Assembly: GCF_016834455.1 (NCBI RefSeq)
Contig: NZ_CP069213.1
Location: 2,170,501-2,234,500 of the forward strand
DNA length: 64,000 nucleotides
From: Shewanella litorisediminis
GTDB taxonomy: Bacteria > Pseudomonadota > Gammaproteobacteria > Enterobacterales > Shewanellaceae
Direction of reading: 5' to 3'
The notes below the pieces were generated by a model, which was given only the letters and a program-made list of their open reading frames with translations, did no database searches and was not told the DNA's origin. The translations under genes and the position numbers were made by a program. Positions 1 through 9,867 of the stretch are shown here, one piece after another. Each line of letters starts with the position of its first letter. Position 1 is the stretch's first letter.

Positions 1-110
1 CCCCAGCCATCCACATGGGGGCCTGTTACCCCGCCACGCTCGGCCAGCCCGGTAAAGCTGAACACAATGTCAGTGGGTACATTGGCGCTCATCGCCAGTA
101 ATTCACACAT
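1..110 (-). CDS. yafJ: YafJ-type class II glutamine amidotransferase, N-terminal fragment
   Basis: Only the first 36 codons lie in the window; the gene runs off the left edge on the minus strand. The protein begins [14 protein letters not shown] and continues with an FSFTGL segment and a GPHVDGWG segment. This is the start of the class II (Ntn) glutamine amidotransferase family, in which Cys2 becomes the N-terminal nucleophile once Met1 is removed. Family members hydrolyse glutamine to release ammonia, but the substrate of YafJ itself is not established. It sits divergent from fadE, as yafJ does in E. coli, which supports the call. The shared upstream region is 238 bp. Confidence 0.9.
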   Translation of the reverse strand, partial: MCELLAMSANVPTDIVFSFTGLAERGGVTGPHVDGW

Positions 111-202
111 AGTCAAGGCACCTGAAAGGTCACAAACACAACAACTAACTTATTGTAACTTTGCCCTTTGTTGATGGGAATGCCAGGACAATCGAAAAAA
201 TT

Positions 203-216
203 TAAACATTTGTTTG
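203..216. promoter_or_regulatory. Candidate PsrA-type operator upstream of fadE
   Basis: TAAACATTTGTTTG fits the published PsrA pattern (C/G)AAAC-N(2-4)-GTTT(G/C) except at the first base. The dyad AAAC-ATTT-GTTT extends one further pair on each side after a mismatch. PsrA is a TetR-family fatty-acid-responsive repressor of beta-oxidation genes in Pseudomonas and Shewanella. Binding here is inferred from the motif and the position before fadE. Confidence 0.6.
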
Positions 217-258
217 AAAAATGCTTGTGTTCGCTCCCGGTTGGATTTACTTTTTAAT

Positions 259-287
259 GCGACACAGGTCTGACCACACACTATACT
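259..287 (+). promoter_or_regulatory. fadE promoter with a FadR-like operator in the spacer
   Basis: A sigma-70 promoter can be drawn with -35 GCGACA (259-264), a 17-bp spacer and -10 TATACT (282-287). The spacer contains AGGTCTGACCA (266-276), which matches the FadR core TGGTCNGACCA at all but the first base. A repressor bound there would block RNA polymerase, as FadR does at fad promoters until acyl-CoA is present. This is a motif-based inference. Confidence 0.6.
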
Positions 288-348
288 TGTGATCAGGATC
301 GCTTATATGACCCGCCTGGAGAAGGGTTATGAATAAAGGAGAACGAGA

Positions 349-2796
349 GTGACTACCCTACTTTGGAGTATCGCGCTGCTTGTGGTGCTTGGTGCCTGCG
401 CTTATTTGCGGGTGTCCTTGCTGACCGCCACGGCCGCAGCCGCCATTATGTTGACCGCGGGATGGACCTTGGATGTTGTTGGCCTATGGGGCGGCATCAT
501 CTTTTTGGTTATCGCCCTGCCCCTGAACATCAGCAGTATTCGTCAGAGCCTGATCACCCGTCCGCTGCTGAAGCTGTACCGTGGGATCATGCCTGAGATG
601 TCTTCCACTGAAAAAGAAGCCATCGATGCAGGTACCACCTGGTGGGAAGCTGATTTGTTCGCCGGTAACCCCAACTGGAAAAAGCTGCACAACTACCCCA
701 CAGCCCGCCTCTCTGCCGAAGAGCAAGCCTTTCTCGATGGCCCTGTGAACGAAGTGTGCCGCATGGTGAACGAGCATCAGGTATCCCACGAGCTGGCCGA
801 TCTCCCTGCTGACGTGTGGCAATATCTGAAAGACAACGGCTTCTTCGCGATGATCATCAAGAAGAAGTACGGTGGTCTCGAGTTCTCCGCCTATGCCCAA
901 TCCCGCGTGCTGCAAAAGCTGGCAGGTATTTCCAGCGAGCTGGCCTCTACGGTGGGCGTGCCTAACTCCCTCGGCCCCGGTGAGCTGTTGCAGCATTACG
1001 GCACGGCCGAGCAGCAGGACTACTACCTGCCACGTCTGGCCAAGGGTCTTGAAGTGCCTTGCTTTGCCCTGACCAGCCCTGAAGCCGGTTCAGACGCAGG
1101 TTCTATTCCTGACTACGGCGTTGTGTGCAAAGGCATGTGGAAAGGTGAAGAAGTGCTGGGCATGAAGCTCACCTGGAACAAGCGCTACATCACCCTGGCC
1201 CCTATCGCCACCGTATTGGGTCTGGCCTTTAAACTGCGTGACCCTGAGCGTCTGCTCGGCGGCGAAGAAGAACTCGGCATTACCTGCGCCCTTATTCCTA
1301 CCGATGTGGAAGGCGTGGAAACCGGTCGTCGTCACTTCCCGCTGAACTGCATGTTCCAAAACGGCCCAACCCGCGGTAAAGACGTGTTTGTGCCATTAAG
1401 CTTTATCATTGGCGGTCCGAAAATGGCCGGTCAGGGCTGGCGCATGCTGGTGGAATGTCTGTCGGTTGGCCGCGGCATTACCCTGCCATCCAACTCGGCC
1501 GGTGGCGTAAAAACTGCTGCCCTGGCAACCGGTGCCTATGCCCGCATCCGTCGCCAGTTCAAGCTGCCTATCGGTAAGCTGGAAGGTATTGAAGAGCCAA
1601 TGGCGCGCATCGGCGGTAACGCTTATCTGATGGACGCGGTGACCTCGCTGACCACCACGGGTATTGATCTGGGTGAAAAGCCATCGGTTATCTCTGCCAT
1701 TGTGAAGTATCACCTCACCGACCGTATGCAGAAATGCGTAATCGATGCCATGGACATCCACGGTGGTAAAGGTGTGTGCCTTGGCCCCAACAACTATCTG
1801 GGCCGTGGTTATCAGGCTGCGCCTATCGCCATTACCGTGGAAGGTGCCAACATCCTTACCCGCTCGATGATCATCTATGGTCAGGGCGCCATTCGCTGCC
1901 ATCCTTATGTGCTGGCCGAAATGGACTCTGCCTTCGATAAAGACGTGCGTCAGGGTCTGAACAAGTTCGATGCCGCCCTCTTTGGCCACATCGGCTTTAC
2001 CATCAGCAACCTGGTTCGCAGTGTGTGGATGGGCCTGACAGGCAGCCGCTTCTCCAACGCCCCTTACGGCGACAAGACCAAGCGCTACTATCAGCACATG
2101 AACCGTTTCAGTGCCAACCTGGCCTTGCTGTCAGACCTCGCCATGGCGACCCTGGGCGGCAACCTGAAGCGTAAAGAGCGTATCTCTGCCCGCCTTGGTG
2201 ACATGCTGAGTCAGCTGTACCTGGCCTCTGCCACGTTGAAGCGTTATCAGGATGAAGGTCGTCAAACCGAAGATCTGCCTCTGGTACAGTGGGCGGTTGA
2301 AGATGCCCTGTTCAAGCTGCAAGCCTCCCTCGATGAGCTGCTGGATAACTTCCCAGCCGGTCTTGGCGGTGTGCTGCGCGTACTGCTGCTGCCTTTCGGT
2401 CGTCCGCTGAAGCGTCCAAGCGATGTACTGGACCACAAGGTTGCCAAAATCATGCAAACCCCTTGTGCCAGCCGTGAGCGTCTCGGTCAGGGCCAGTTCT
2501 GGGAAGCCTGCGACAACAACCCTGTGGGTGTTCAGGAGCAGACCTTCAAGGACATCCTCGCCGCCGAGCCGCTGTACGACAAAGTGTGCAAGGCTGCCGG
2601 TAAGCGTCTGCCCTTTATGTGGCTGGACAAAGTCGCTGCCGAAGGCAAGGCACTGGGTATTCTGTCTGATGCCGAAATTGCCCTGCTGGAGAAAGCCGAG
2701 ATTGGCCGCATGAAGTCCATCAACGTAGATGACTTCGACCCAGCCGAGCTGGTGGCGCAAATCACTGGCAGCAAGTCTCAGGAGCAAGCGGCGTAA
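349..2796 (+). CDS. fadE: Acyl-CoA dehydrogenase FadE
   Basis: FAD-dependent acyl-CoA dehydrogenase that performs the first oxidation of fatty acid beta-oxidation (acyl-CoA to trans-2-enoyl-CoA). Its 815 residues match the E. coli FadE length of about 814 and are far longer than ordinary acyl-CoA dehydrogenases (about 380). The N-terminus has two hydrophobic segments (about residues 3-60), then the dehydrogenase N-terminal, middle and C-terminal domains (about 110-550), with the substrate-domain run [12 protein letters not shown], and a long C-terminal extension (DUF1974 type). GTG is the start, preceded by AGGAGA at 336-341; the nearby ATG at 329 is out of frame. Divergent from yafJ, with FadR- and PsrA-like sites upstream and a strong terminator downstream, so it appears monocistronic. 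Confidence 0.97.
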   Translation: MTTLLWSIALLVVLGACAYLRVSLLTATAAAAIMLTAGWTLDVVGLWGGIIFLVIALPLNISSIRQSLITRPLLKLYRGIMPEMSSTEKEAIDAGTTWWEADLFAGNPNWKKLHNYPTARLSAEEQAFLDGPVNEVCRMVNEHQVSHELADLPADVWQYLKDNGFFAMIIKKKYGGLEFSAYAQSRVLQKLAGISSELASTVGVPNSLGPGELLQHYGTAEQQDYYLPRLAKGLEVPCFALTSPEAGSDAGSIPDYGVVCKGMWKGEEVLGMKLTWNKRYITLAPIATVLGLAFKLRDPERLLGGEEELGITCALIPTDVEGVETGRRHFPLNCMFQNGPTRGKDVFVPLSFIIGGPKMAGQGWRMLVECLSVGRGITLPSNSAGGVKTAALATGAYARIRRQFKLPIGKLEGIEEPMARIGGNAYLMDAVTSLTTTGIDLGEKPSVISAIVKYHLTDRMQKCVIDAMDIHGGKGVCLGPNNYLGRGYQAAPIAITVEGANILTRSMIIYGQGAIRCHPYVLAEMDSAFDKDVRQGLNKFDAALFGHIGFTISNLVRSVWMGLTGSRFSNAPYGDKTKRYYQHMNRFSANLALLSDLAMATLGGNLKRKERISARLGDMLSQLYLASATLKRYQDEGRQTEDLPLVQWAVEDALFKLQASLDELLDNFPAGLGGVLRVLLLPFGRPLKRPSDVLDHKVAKIMQTPCASRERLGQGQFWEACDNNPVGVQEQTFKDILAAEPLYDKVCKAAGKRLPFMWLDKVAAEGKALGILSDAEIALLEKAEIGRMKSINVDDFDPAELVAQITGSKSQEQAA

Positions 2797-2813
2797 GCGC
2801 TGCACCTCCAGAT

Positions 2814-2841
2814 AAAAAAGGCGCCTCAGGGCGCCTTTTTT
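2814..2841 (+). terminator. Intrinsic terminator of fadE
   Basis: GGCGCC (2820-2825), loop TCAG, GGCGCC (2830-2835), then six T residues. An A-run before the stem makes it potentially bidirectional. Confidence 0.9.
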
Positions 2842-3188
2842 AATTGCCGCATCTTGTCAGCGACTTTCTATCTGCTGCGCGAGATTAGGCTGGTTGCATG
2901 TAAAACCTCGCCCAGCCAGCGCGGCTGAAACCTACACCACTTGCATAGTGTCTCGATAGACTATTTGGCGCATGCCATGGCCAATCAATGCCGGCGCATC
3001 CATACCTACATCTAACCATTCCTATCAGCAGACCAATTCCAATCATCTGACCGAATTCGCCAATCTGAATAGCGCGATACTGGCGTTCAACCCATCTATC
3101 AATCGTAGTGCCCGGCAGAGGCTGCCGGTACTGAATTCAGCTACTCGTTTACAAACCAACGCATTCAGCACATCAGGTATTCAGAGCA
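2842..3188. other. Intergenic stretch, no supported gene
   Basis: About 350 bp between the convergent fadE and antiporter genes. The only open frame on the plus strand (2972-3199) has no ribosome binding site, a low-complexity Ser/Asn/Ile composition and overlaps the end of the antiporter gene. I see no convincing terminator for the antiporter and no RNA gene. Confidence 0.5.
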
Positions 3189-5186
3189 TCACGCTTTGAC
3201 AGGCTCGTCACCTTCGCCGTTGGCATGCCGATTATCCGTCTTACCGTTTTCTTTATCTTTGTCTGTGTCTGACGCTGATGTTAACTCAGCGGAGGGGGTT
3301 GCCTCCTCAAGCGTTTGCCTCGCCAGCGCCAATCGCTCAGTTTCTTCCTTTTCTGCCTGTGCTTTTTCAAGGGCTTCCTTCTCTTGCTGCTCTTTGGCGT
3401 ATTGCTGCGACTCAACAGGAATAAGACTGATAAGCTCGATGCCTGTGGCCGGGATTTCGCTGCCGGCCGTGACAATGCGCAACTTTTCATCCTGCAGATA
3501 CACCAATGGCAGCACGCTTTCACCGTAGCGGCGCATAAAATCCACTAGGGTAAAACTTTCCCTCAGGGTTGTACTCTTCAAGATGGCGCCTTTGGCCATT
3601 TGGCTGGCAATTTTGGCGTAAGACACTCCTTCACCAAACAGGCACAAGCGCTTCATATAGACTTCAGACGCCAGATGACGGGCGCTGGAGCCTTCCATAT
3701 TGTTCAGACCGTAGACCTTTTCCGCGCCAAAATAATCCTGAAAATGAAAGCTCACCAACGGGTTGAGTTGTCGATAAGGAGATACCACCAGCACACGGCC
3801 AATGCCAGTTAAGTCCAGATAGGTCTCGGCGTGTTCCGATGCCGGATTGCCGAAATACACGGGAATATTGTCCATCCGCGCCAGCCGAATATTATCCCAG
3901 TTGGTATCGGCGAGGGTCACCTTGATGTTTTTACTCATCAGCAACTTGGCAAATGCCCTGGAAAAGCTGGAGGCGCCAAACAGCAGCAACCCCTGAGCGG
4001 AGTCGGCCTTGACTTTGAGAAAGCGGGCCCAGGTACCGGCAGAAAGGCTTTGGATAACCACAGTGCCTATGATGATAAGGAACACCAGGGGTACGATTTT
4101 CTCTGCCCCGGGTACGCCCTGCTCTTCAAGCTTGATGGCAAACAGCGACGACACTGCCGCGGCCACAATCCCCCGCGGTGCAACCCAACTTAAAAACCAC
4201 TTGTCGGGCGTGCTGAGATTGGTGCCTATCCCCGATAGCCAGACACTGAGCGGCCGTGCAATCAACATGGCCACAGCCAGCACCCCTATACCGCCCCAGC
4301 CCAGATCCAGCATGGCAGTGGAATCCAACCTTGCCGCCAGCAGAATAAACAGCGCCGAAATCATCAGCACCGTCAGGGTTTCTTTAAACTCGAGAATATC
4401 GGCAATGTCCACCCCGCGCATATTGGCAAGCCAAATGCCCATCACGGTTACCGTGAGCAGGCCTGATTCCTCCTGCAGCAAATTGGAACCCACAAAGGTA
4501 CCCAGCATTACGGTAAGCACCGCGGTATTTCGCAGATAGTGAGGTAACAAATCTTTGCGAAGCACCCAGCCCACCAGATATCCCATGGCAGCACCAACAC
4601 CAAAACCCAGCGCCAAAATCGAGCCAAATGACATCAAAATATGCTCGGTGGCATTTTGGGACGCCGCGATATATTCAAATACCAATACCGCCAGCACGGC
4701 ACCTATGGGGTCAATCACGATACCTTCCCAGCGAAGAATGCTGGCAAGCTGCGATTTGGGACGCACACTCCTGAGCATGGGTACTATCACGGTTGGGCCG
4801 GTCACCACCACCAAGGCGCCAAATAACCAGGCCAGTGCCCAGTCAAAGCCCATAAAGTAGTGGGTTGCCAGGGAAATCGCCACCCAGGTGACCGCCATGC
4901 CTATGGTCACCAGGTGGGTCACCATACGACCATAGTCTTTGATTTCTTTGAAGTTAAGTGTCAATGCGCCTTCAAATAAGATGATGGCAACACCCAGAGA
5001 AATCATGGGGAACAAGAGGTCGCCAAAAATGGCATCGGGCTTGAGGAATCCCAGCCCAGGCCCAAGCAGCAGACCACAGAGCAGTAGAGGCAAAATGGCA
5101 GGAAGTCTCAGCTTCCATCCGAGCCACTGGCAAAACAACGATAGCACGCCAATGAGGGCCAGAATGCCGGTGATATGTTCAACCAT
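3189..5186 (-). CDS. CPA1-family cation:proton antiporter with a TrkA/RCK-like C-terminal domain
   Basis: Integral inner-membrane protein of 665 residues. The first ~400 residues form about 12-13 hydrophobic segments typical of NhaP-type Na+(K+)/H+ exchangers, including GPTVIVPM and EGIVIDPIGA, where the core transport residues lie. The Asp of the usual Asn-Asp pair is kept, but the preceding residue is Ile rather than Asn. Residues ~415-510 resemble a TrkA-N/RCK regulatory fold (LLFGASSFSRAFAKLL), with the nucleotide-binding glycine motif degraded. The last ~90 residues are a charged, Glu/Lys-rich, probably disordered tail. ATG start has AAGGA eight bases upstream. Likely role: pH or cation homeostasis; the transported ion cannot be told from sequence. 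Confidence 0.85.
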   Translation of the reverse strand: MVEHITGILALIGVLSLFCQWLGWKLRLPAILPLLLCGLLLGPGLGFLKPDAIFGDLLFPMISLGVAIILFEGALTLNFKEIKDYGRMVTHLVTIGMAVTWVAISLATHYFMGFDWALAWLFGALVVVTGPTVIVPMLRSVRPKSQLASILRWEGIVIDPIGAVLAVLVFEYIAASQNATEHILMSFGSILALGFGVGAAMGYLVGWVLRKDLLPHYLRNTAVLTVMLGTFVGSNLLQEESGLLTVTVMGIWLANMRGVDIADILEFKETLTVLMISALFILLAARLDSTAMLDLGWGGIGVLAVAMLIARPLSVWLSGIGTNLSTPDKWFLSWVAPRGIVAAAVSSLFAIKLEEQGVPGAEKIVPLVFLIIIGTVVIQSLSAGTWARFLKVKADSAQGLLLFGASSFSRAFAKLLMSKNIKVTLADTNWDNIRLARMDNIPVYFGNPASEHAETYLDLTGIGRVLVVSPYRQLNPLVSFHFQDYFGAEKVYGLNNMEGSSARHLASEVYMKRLCLFGEGVSYAKIASQMAKGAILKSTTLRESFTLVDFMRRYGESVLPLVYLQDEKLRIVTAGSEIPATGIELISLIPVESQQYAKEQQEKEALEKAQAEKEETERLALARQTLEEATPSAELTSASDTDKDKENGKTDNRHANGEGDEPVKA

Positions 5187-5799
5187 GTATTAATCCTTGA
5201 ACAGAAGATCCCTGAAAGTAAGAACACATTAGCAGCCAAATGTGTCTGTTTCATCTTATCTGTTTTTAAGCAGAGCGCCATCAATCAGAGCAGACTAAGT
5301 ACATTGAAGTGTAAACACGTTGGGAAATAACAGAAGAACGCGCCGGCATTTAATTACTGCTGCGCATGACTCAACCATGATGGGTGTTGAGTTGGCTTTA
5401 CTATATGAAAGTTAGACAAAAGCTTATGGAATCTGGGCTAAGCTGATTCGTTAATGCCTGATATTAGGTTTCATCAAGAGCCCAACTTAAAAAGCGCATC
5501 AATCTGAGTTAGCCACCGTTAGGTCAGTAAAGTTAAGCCCAGCTCCAAGCGTCCATGATAATACATGAATGCCATGACTAATCCTGCCATGGGTCTGCAC
5601 CTTTCTGACTGAAGAAAGCTCTGGATAACAAATGTCCGGCTCAGGGGATTTGTTACTGAGGCTCAGGCAGATTTCAATTGATGCTGACATTTACCCCACC
5701 CGATTGAGCCGCACGACTTTAACAGAACGATATGTTATCAGCATGTTGTAATTCATATCTGTCGATGATAGCGTTGCCGGGATATTTAGCGGGGGGACG
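5187..5799. other. Long divergent intergenic region between antiporter and sensor kinase
   Basis: About 610 bp holding the promoters of both flanking genes. A small hairpin with CTCAAC/GTTGAG arms lies near 5373-5394. A 63-codon minus-strand frame (5499-5690) has only a weak G-rich leader and no recognisable features, so I do not call it. No RNA gene recognised. Confidence 0.5.
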
Positions 5800-8700
5800 A
5801 TGTCTGCGGTAATAAGAACAATCATTTATCTGATGCTGCTCCACCTTGGCAATGCCTGGGCTGCACCTCAGAAAATTGCGCATCATTTGGATTTTGATGC
5901 AGACAATATTTCCGCACTCCTGTTTGATAAGCAGGGATTTATGTGGCTGGGAACCCAGGATGGACTGTTCTTGTACGATAACTACCAACTGGAGAAATTC
6001 AGACCGGATGCGAGCGTACCGGGAACCATCGCGGCCCTGGATATACGCAATCTCTATCTGAGTCGTGATAACAGTGTGTGGATATCTACCAACAGCGGAG
6101 GGCTGAGTCGCTTCAATGCTGAATCCCGAACATTTACCAACTACCGACACAATTCCGAAGATATCAATTCACTCTCCAATGACAGTGTGTATGACGTAAC
6201 AGATGGCCCAAACGGGGATCTGTGGGTAGCCACTCAGATTGGGTTAAACCGTTTAAACCCGTTAACCGGCCAGGTAACCCGGTACTTTAAAGAAGACGCC
6301 AATGCTGGAGCCCTGCCCTCAAACTACATTTACAAACTCTTTGTCGACAGCCACAACAGACTTTGGGTGGGAACCATTGGAGGGGGGCTGGCATATTGGG
6401 CAGGCGATAAGCAGGGATTTCTCAGTTTGGCATTGCCCGACGGGATAAAGGATATTTTTTCCATCGTTGAACAAGACGGGAAATATCTGTGGGTAGGCAC
6501 ACGCCAGGGGTTACTCAAAATAACACTGGAAAACCTGCTCGTCAGCCCTGTCAGTCTTGTTGATGGCTCAGAGCCGGAATTGATGATTATTTCATTACAT
6601 CTGGACGCCAATCAGTTAGTGTTGGGAACCTTTGGTCATGGGTTGCTGTTTTATGACACAGACACAAAAAGTCTTGGTCATGACAGTCAGGACACCATGA
6701 GTGCCAGGGACACCATAACCAGCATTGTTAAGGACAGCACAGGACAGCTTTTTTATGCTACCTGGGGGCAAGGAGCTTATAAGCTGGATGCGAGTATACG
6801 AAATCAATCTGCAAACAGCGCGGCTGAAAGTTGGGCGCACACCTTGCCCAATGTCAACGCAGTCTACGCCAAATCCGGCAGCAGCAGAGCATGGGTAGGT
6901 TCATTCAGCCATGGCTTGTACTGGCTTGATCTGGACACCCAACAGCTGAACAGATTTACACCGAATACGCCCGCAAAGAACCTTAACGGGGTCATGAGCA
7001 TGGCTTCCGTCGGAGAGGATGAACTGCTGGTTGGCACATCAGAAGGCCTATGGCACCTATCTGGCAATGGTACAGTCAGAGCACATTTCTCTCACCAGTC
7101 TCAACAGACAGATTCTATTGGAAAGGGATTTGTAAGAGTGTTGCAACCCGATGACAGTGGCGATGTCTGGGTCGGCATTGGAGGCGATGGCCTTTATAGA
7201 TACCATCCTGACAGCGGGACTTTCAGCGCATTCAAGCACAATCCATCAGACCCCAAGTCCCTGAGTGGAAACTACATCACCTCTTTACTGGTGGATGGTG
7301 GCTACCTCTGGGTAGGCACCCGATCAAATGGTTTGAATCTGTGTGAGAAGGAGAACATGTCCTGCACGCGACTGCAAGTAAACAACAGCGGGTTAAGCCA
7401 CTACTACATCTCTGATATTGCAAAGGATAACCTGGGTAATATTTGGGTCGGCACTGACGGCGGTGGTTTACACAAGGCTGAAATCCATCAGACAGGCCGC
7501 GAGACCAAGGTTAACATAGTGCCGGAGCCCGGCTTGGTTGCGGATTCCATAAAGTCCATTTTACCGGGAGTGTCCGACGAGGTTTGGTTTGCAACCAGCG
7601 ACGGATTATTTACCTATAACTCAAGCCAACAGCGCTTTCAAAAGGCGACGGATAAGACACTGAACGACCTGGGCGGGTTTTCTCAACGTTCCCGTTCACG
7701 CGCTGACGGATTCAATCTCCTTGGCACCAACAATGGCGTATATCTATTTTCAGGGACATCCAAATTAGAGCCGGATATCCAATTCCCTATCCGATTCACC
7801 CGGATTTTATCAGATAGTCTGACGAGCCCAATTCTGAACACGTCAATACACGACTCTTTTCAGATGTCAGTTCCTTGGGGCGGCTGGTTGAATTTGGAGT
7901 TTGCGCTGCTGGACTACGGCTCATCAAGCCAAAGCTATCAATATCGCATGTCTTCCGACAGCGAATGGATAACCCTGAATAATATGCACCACCTGAACTT
8001 CTATAAACTAGACCCCGGAGTACACCGACTTGAAGTGCGTGGAAAAGGCGTAAACCAAGTTTGGAGCCAACCGGCCACACTCAAGCTCACGGTGATCCCC
8101 CCCTGGTGGCGCAATACAACCTATATCGGCCTGTTACTGGTGTGCATTGCATTTGTGGCGATAAGCTATCACAGGTTTCGGATGGCAAAATGGGAAAGGT
8201 ATACCCGTCGCCTCAATGCGCTGAAAGAAGAGAAACTCGCCGTTATTGAAAAACTTAAACAGAATGAACAGCATCTGAAATCCGCGTTGGAAGGTATGCG
8301 TAATCTGGCTACCCGGCTCCAATATGCCAAGGAAGAAGAGCGCAAATCCATTTCCCGGGAGCTTCACGATCAGTTCGGCCAATCACTCACTGCCACCCAG
8401 ATAAGCCTGCAACTATTCCGGCGCCAACACCCCAATGACACCAGACTGATAGATACCTGCATTACGACAATCCAATCCATGATTAAGCAGGTACGGGCAA
8501 TCTCGTTCGATTTGCGCCCAAGTTTGCTGGATGACGTCGGCCTGGTGGCGGGTCTTAACCACCAGCTGAGCAAGATGTCATCATCACTGGCAAATCCCAT
8601 CATCTTTAAAGCCGATGATCATATTCCTGAACTAAGCCCCGATCTCACTATCACCCTGTTCCGGGTAATACAGGAATCGGTAACCAATGCCATTCGCCAT

Positions 8701-8940
8701 GCGAACGCTACCAATATCACGGTGAGGCTTTATCTGGATGGGGACAAAATCAAGGCCGTGATTTCAGACAACGGCATTGGATTTGAGCTCAGCAACATTA
8801 GCAGCAAAGTCAGTGACGGAGGCCATTTGGGGTTATTGGGCATCGAGGAGCGTGTTAAGTCGATGAATGGCAGTTTGACCATCAACGCCATCCCCAATGG
8901 CGGTGTATCCATTTCAGTTGAGTTTCCTTATGAAAAATAG
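5800..8940 (+). CDS. Two-component sensor histidine kinase with a periplasmic beta-propeller (Reg_prop/Y_Y_Y)
   Basis: Membrane sensor kinase of 1046 residues. Signal sequence (1-21, ending AWA-A), then many two-component-regulator propeller repeats with the recurring WVGT/WVAT motif (about residues 40-620), a Y_Y_Y immunoglobulin-like domain (about 680-770), one membrane helix (about 775-795), a coiled coil, a HisKA_3 dimerisation domain with phospho-acceptor His856 (SRELHDQ) and a HATPase domain (Asn963 of the N box, Asp990 of DNGIGF). Unlike hybrid HTCS proteins it has no receiver or DNA-binding domain; these are on the next gene, which overlaps its end by 11 bp. Propeller sensors of this kind typically sense extracytoplasmic polymers or their breakdown products. 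Ligand unknown; the next genes are secreted proteases. Confidence 0.92.
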   Translation: MSAVIRTIIYLMLLHLGNAWAAPQKIAHHLDFDADNISALLFDKQGFMWLGTQDGLFLYDNYQLEKFRPDASVPGTIAALDIRNLYLSRDNSVWISTNSGGLSRFNAESRTFTNYRHNSEDINSLSNDSVYDVTDGPNGDLWVATQIGLNRLNPLTGQVTRYFKEDANAGALPSNYIYKLFVDSHNRLWVGTIGGGLAYWAGDKQGFLSLALPDGIKDIFSIVEQDGKYLWVGTRQGLLKITLENLLVSPVSLVDGSEPELMIISLHLDANQLVLGTFGHGLLFYDTDTKSLGHDSQDTMSARDTITSIVKDSTGQLFYATWGQGAYKLDASIRNQSANSAAESWAHTLPNVNAVYAKSGSSRAWVGSFSHGLYWLDLDTQQLNRFTPNTPAKNLNGVMSMASVGEDELLVGTSEGLWHLSGNGTVRAHFSHQSQQTDSIGKGFVRVLQPDDSGDVWVGIGGDGLYRYHPDSGTFSAFKHNPSDPKSLSGNYITSLLVDGGYLWVGTRSNGLNLCEKENMSCTRLQVNNSGLSHYYISDIAKDNLGNIWVGTDGGGLHKAEIHQTGRETKVNIVPEPGLVADSIKSILPGVSDEVWFATSDGLFTYNSSQQRFQKATDKTLNDLGGFSQRSRSRADGFNLLGTNNGVYLFSGTSKLEPDIQFPIRFTRILSDSLTSPILNTSIHDSFQMSVPWGGWLNLEFALLDYGSSSQSYQYRMSSDSEWITLNNMHHLNFYKLDPGVHRLEVRGKGVNQVWSQPATLKLTVIPPWWRNTTYIGLLLVCIAFVAISYHRFRMAKWERYTRRLNALKEEKLAVIEKLKQNEQHLKSALEGMRNLATRLQYAKEEERKSISRELHDQFGQSLTATQISLQLFRRQHPNDTRLIDTCITTIQSMIKQVRAISFDLRPSLLDDVGLVAGLNHQLSKMSSSLANPIIFKADDHIPELSPDLTITLFRVIQESVTNAIRHANATNITVRLYLDGDKIKAVISDNGIGFELSNISSKVSDGGHLGLLGIEERVKSMNGSLTINAIPNGGVSISVEFPYEK

Positions 8941-9577
8941 CAATAGCGTTGTACTGGTAGATGACCATGAACTGGTTCGCGCCGGTATACGCACCTTATT
9001 ACATACCGTTGATTCAATCGAAGTCATCGGTGAGTGTGGTGATGGCCTCGAAGCAATTGCCATGGTAAAGCGATTACAGCCCAAGCTTCTGGTGCTGGAC
9101 ATCTCTATTAAAAGCCTCAGCGGGATGGAAGTTGTAAAGCTGATTTCAAACCAGTCAATTCCGGTGAAAATCCTCATCCTTTCTATGCACAATAACGTCG
9201 AATATGTGGCCAAATGCTTGAAACACGGGGCCCATGGATACCTGTTAAAAGATGCTGCCGTAGATGAGCTTGAGCCTGCCATCAGAAACGTTTTGCAGGG
9301 CCACAGCTACATCAGCAAAGAAATTGATATCAGCCTCCTGGATCAATTGCTGTCCACCAATCAGTCCGCGACATCCCTTCTGGAGCTATTAACCAACAGA
9401 CAAAAGCAGATCCTTCAACTAATAGCTGAGGGTTATTCCACCAGACAAATTGCCGATGCTATCTATGTCAGTATTAAGACAGTCGAGACACACAGGGCAC
9501 ACATAATGGCAAGATTACAAATTTTTGATATTGCTGGTCTGGTGCGTTTCGCGTTGCAAGAAAAGCTTATTCCCTGA
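8930..9577 (+). CDS. NarL/FixJ-family response regulator
   Basis: Cytoplasmic DNA-binding response regulator, 215 residues from the ATG at 8930 (MKNSNSVVLVDDHE). An earlier in-frame start would extend the protein into the kinase gene without adding any conserved receiver sequence. Receiver domain about 1-125 with acidic pair Asp11/Asp12, phospho-acceptor Asp57 (LVLDIS), switch Ser85 and Lys107 (LLKDA). LuxR-type helix-turn-helix about 150-210 (LTNRQKQILQLIAEGYS and KTVETHRAHIMARL). It overlaps the kinase by 11 bp, so translational coupling is likely and the two form a pair. Probable targets include the divergent or adjacent protease genes, which is inference. Confidence 0.93.
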   Translation: MKNSNSVVLVDDHELVRAGIRTLLHTVDSIEVIGECGDGLEAIAMVKRLQPKLLVLDISIKSLSGMEVVKLISNQSIPVKILILSMHNNVEYVAKCLKHGAHGYLLKDAAVDELEPAIRNVLQGHSYISKEIDISLLDQLLSTNQSATSLLELLTNRQKQILQLIAEGYSTRQIADAIYVSIKTVETHRAHIMARLQIFDIAGLVRFALQEKLIP

Positions 9578-9790
9578 CCAATCCGAAAGGAGGCAAAAGA
9601 AGCTGGTCATAATGTCATCATCATCAAAAATGACTGACGAAGATACTTTCGAAAAGATATTGCAGGGTAGTACAGGTCAATTTATCTATGACAGCGATGG
9701 GTTAACCGTCTAGCTGATGCATACGACAGGTTCTTTGCGCAGAAATCCAACTGAACAATCACTATTTCCACAAGAGGTCGTTTGAGGTGA
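9578..9790. other. Intergenic stretch with a possible 33-codon relic ORF
   Basis: A short frame at 9612-9713 (MSSSSKMTDEDTFEKI...) ends at a TAG. The AAAGGAGG at 9586-9593 would be a strong ribosome site but is 18 nt from this ATG, too far. It may be a relic or no gene. Nothing else is seen here. Confidence 0.3.
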
Positions 9791-9848
9791 AAAATAAAGG
9801 GAGCAATCAATGCTCCCGTATGTTAAAAAAGCCTCCACTCAGGAAGGC
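9790..9848 (-). terminator. Two tandem hairpins ending the large subtilase gene
   Basis: Read on the minus strand: the first hairpin pairs GCCT..AGGC with internal CC/GG (9831-9848) and is followed by six T (9830-9825). The second has GGGAGCA/TGCTCCC arms (9799-9817) followed by a T-rich tract (9798-9790). The second can also serve the response regulator on the plus strand. Confidence 0.75.
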
Positions 9849-9867
9849 CTTTCCCATTACGCTTTAA

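Noticed and set aside
2972..3199. 75-codon plus-strand ORF in the fadE-antiporter gap
   Set aside because: No ribosome site, low complexity and overlaps the antiporter end.
5499..5690. 63-codon minus-strand ORF before the sensor kinase
   Set aside because: Only a weak leader, no recognisable feature, and no support from gene order.
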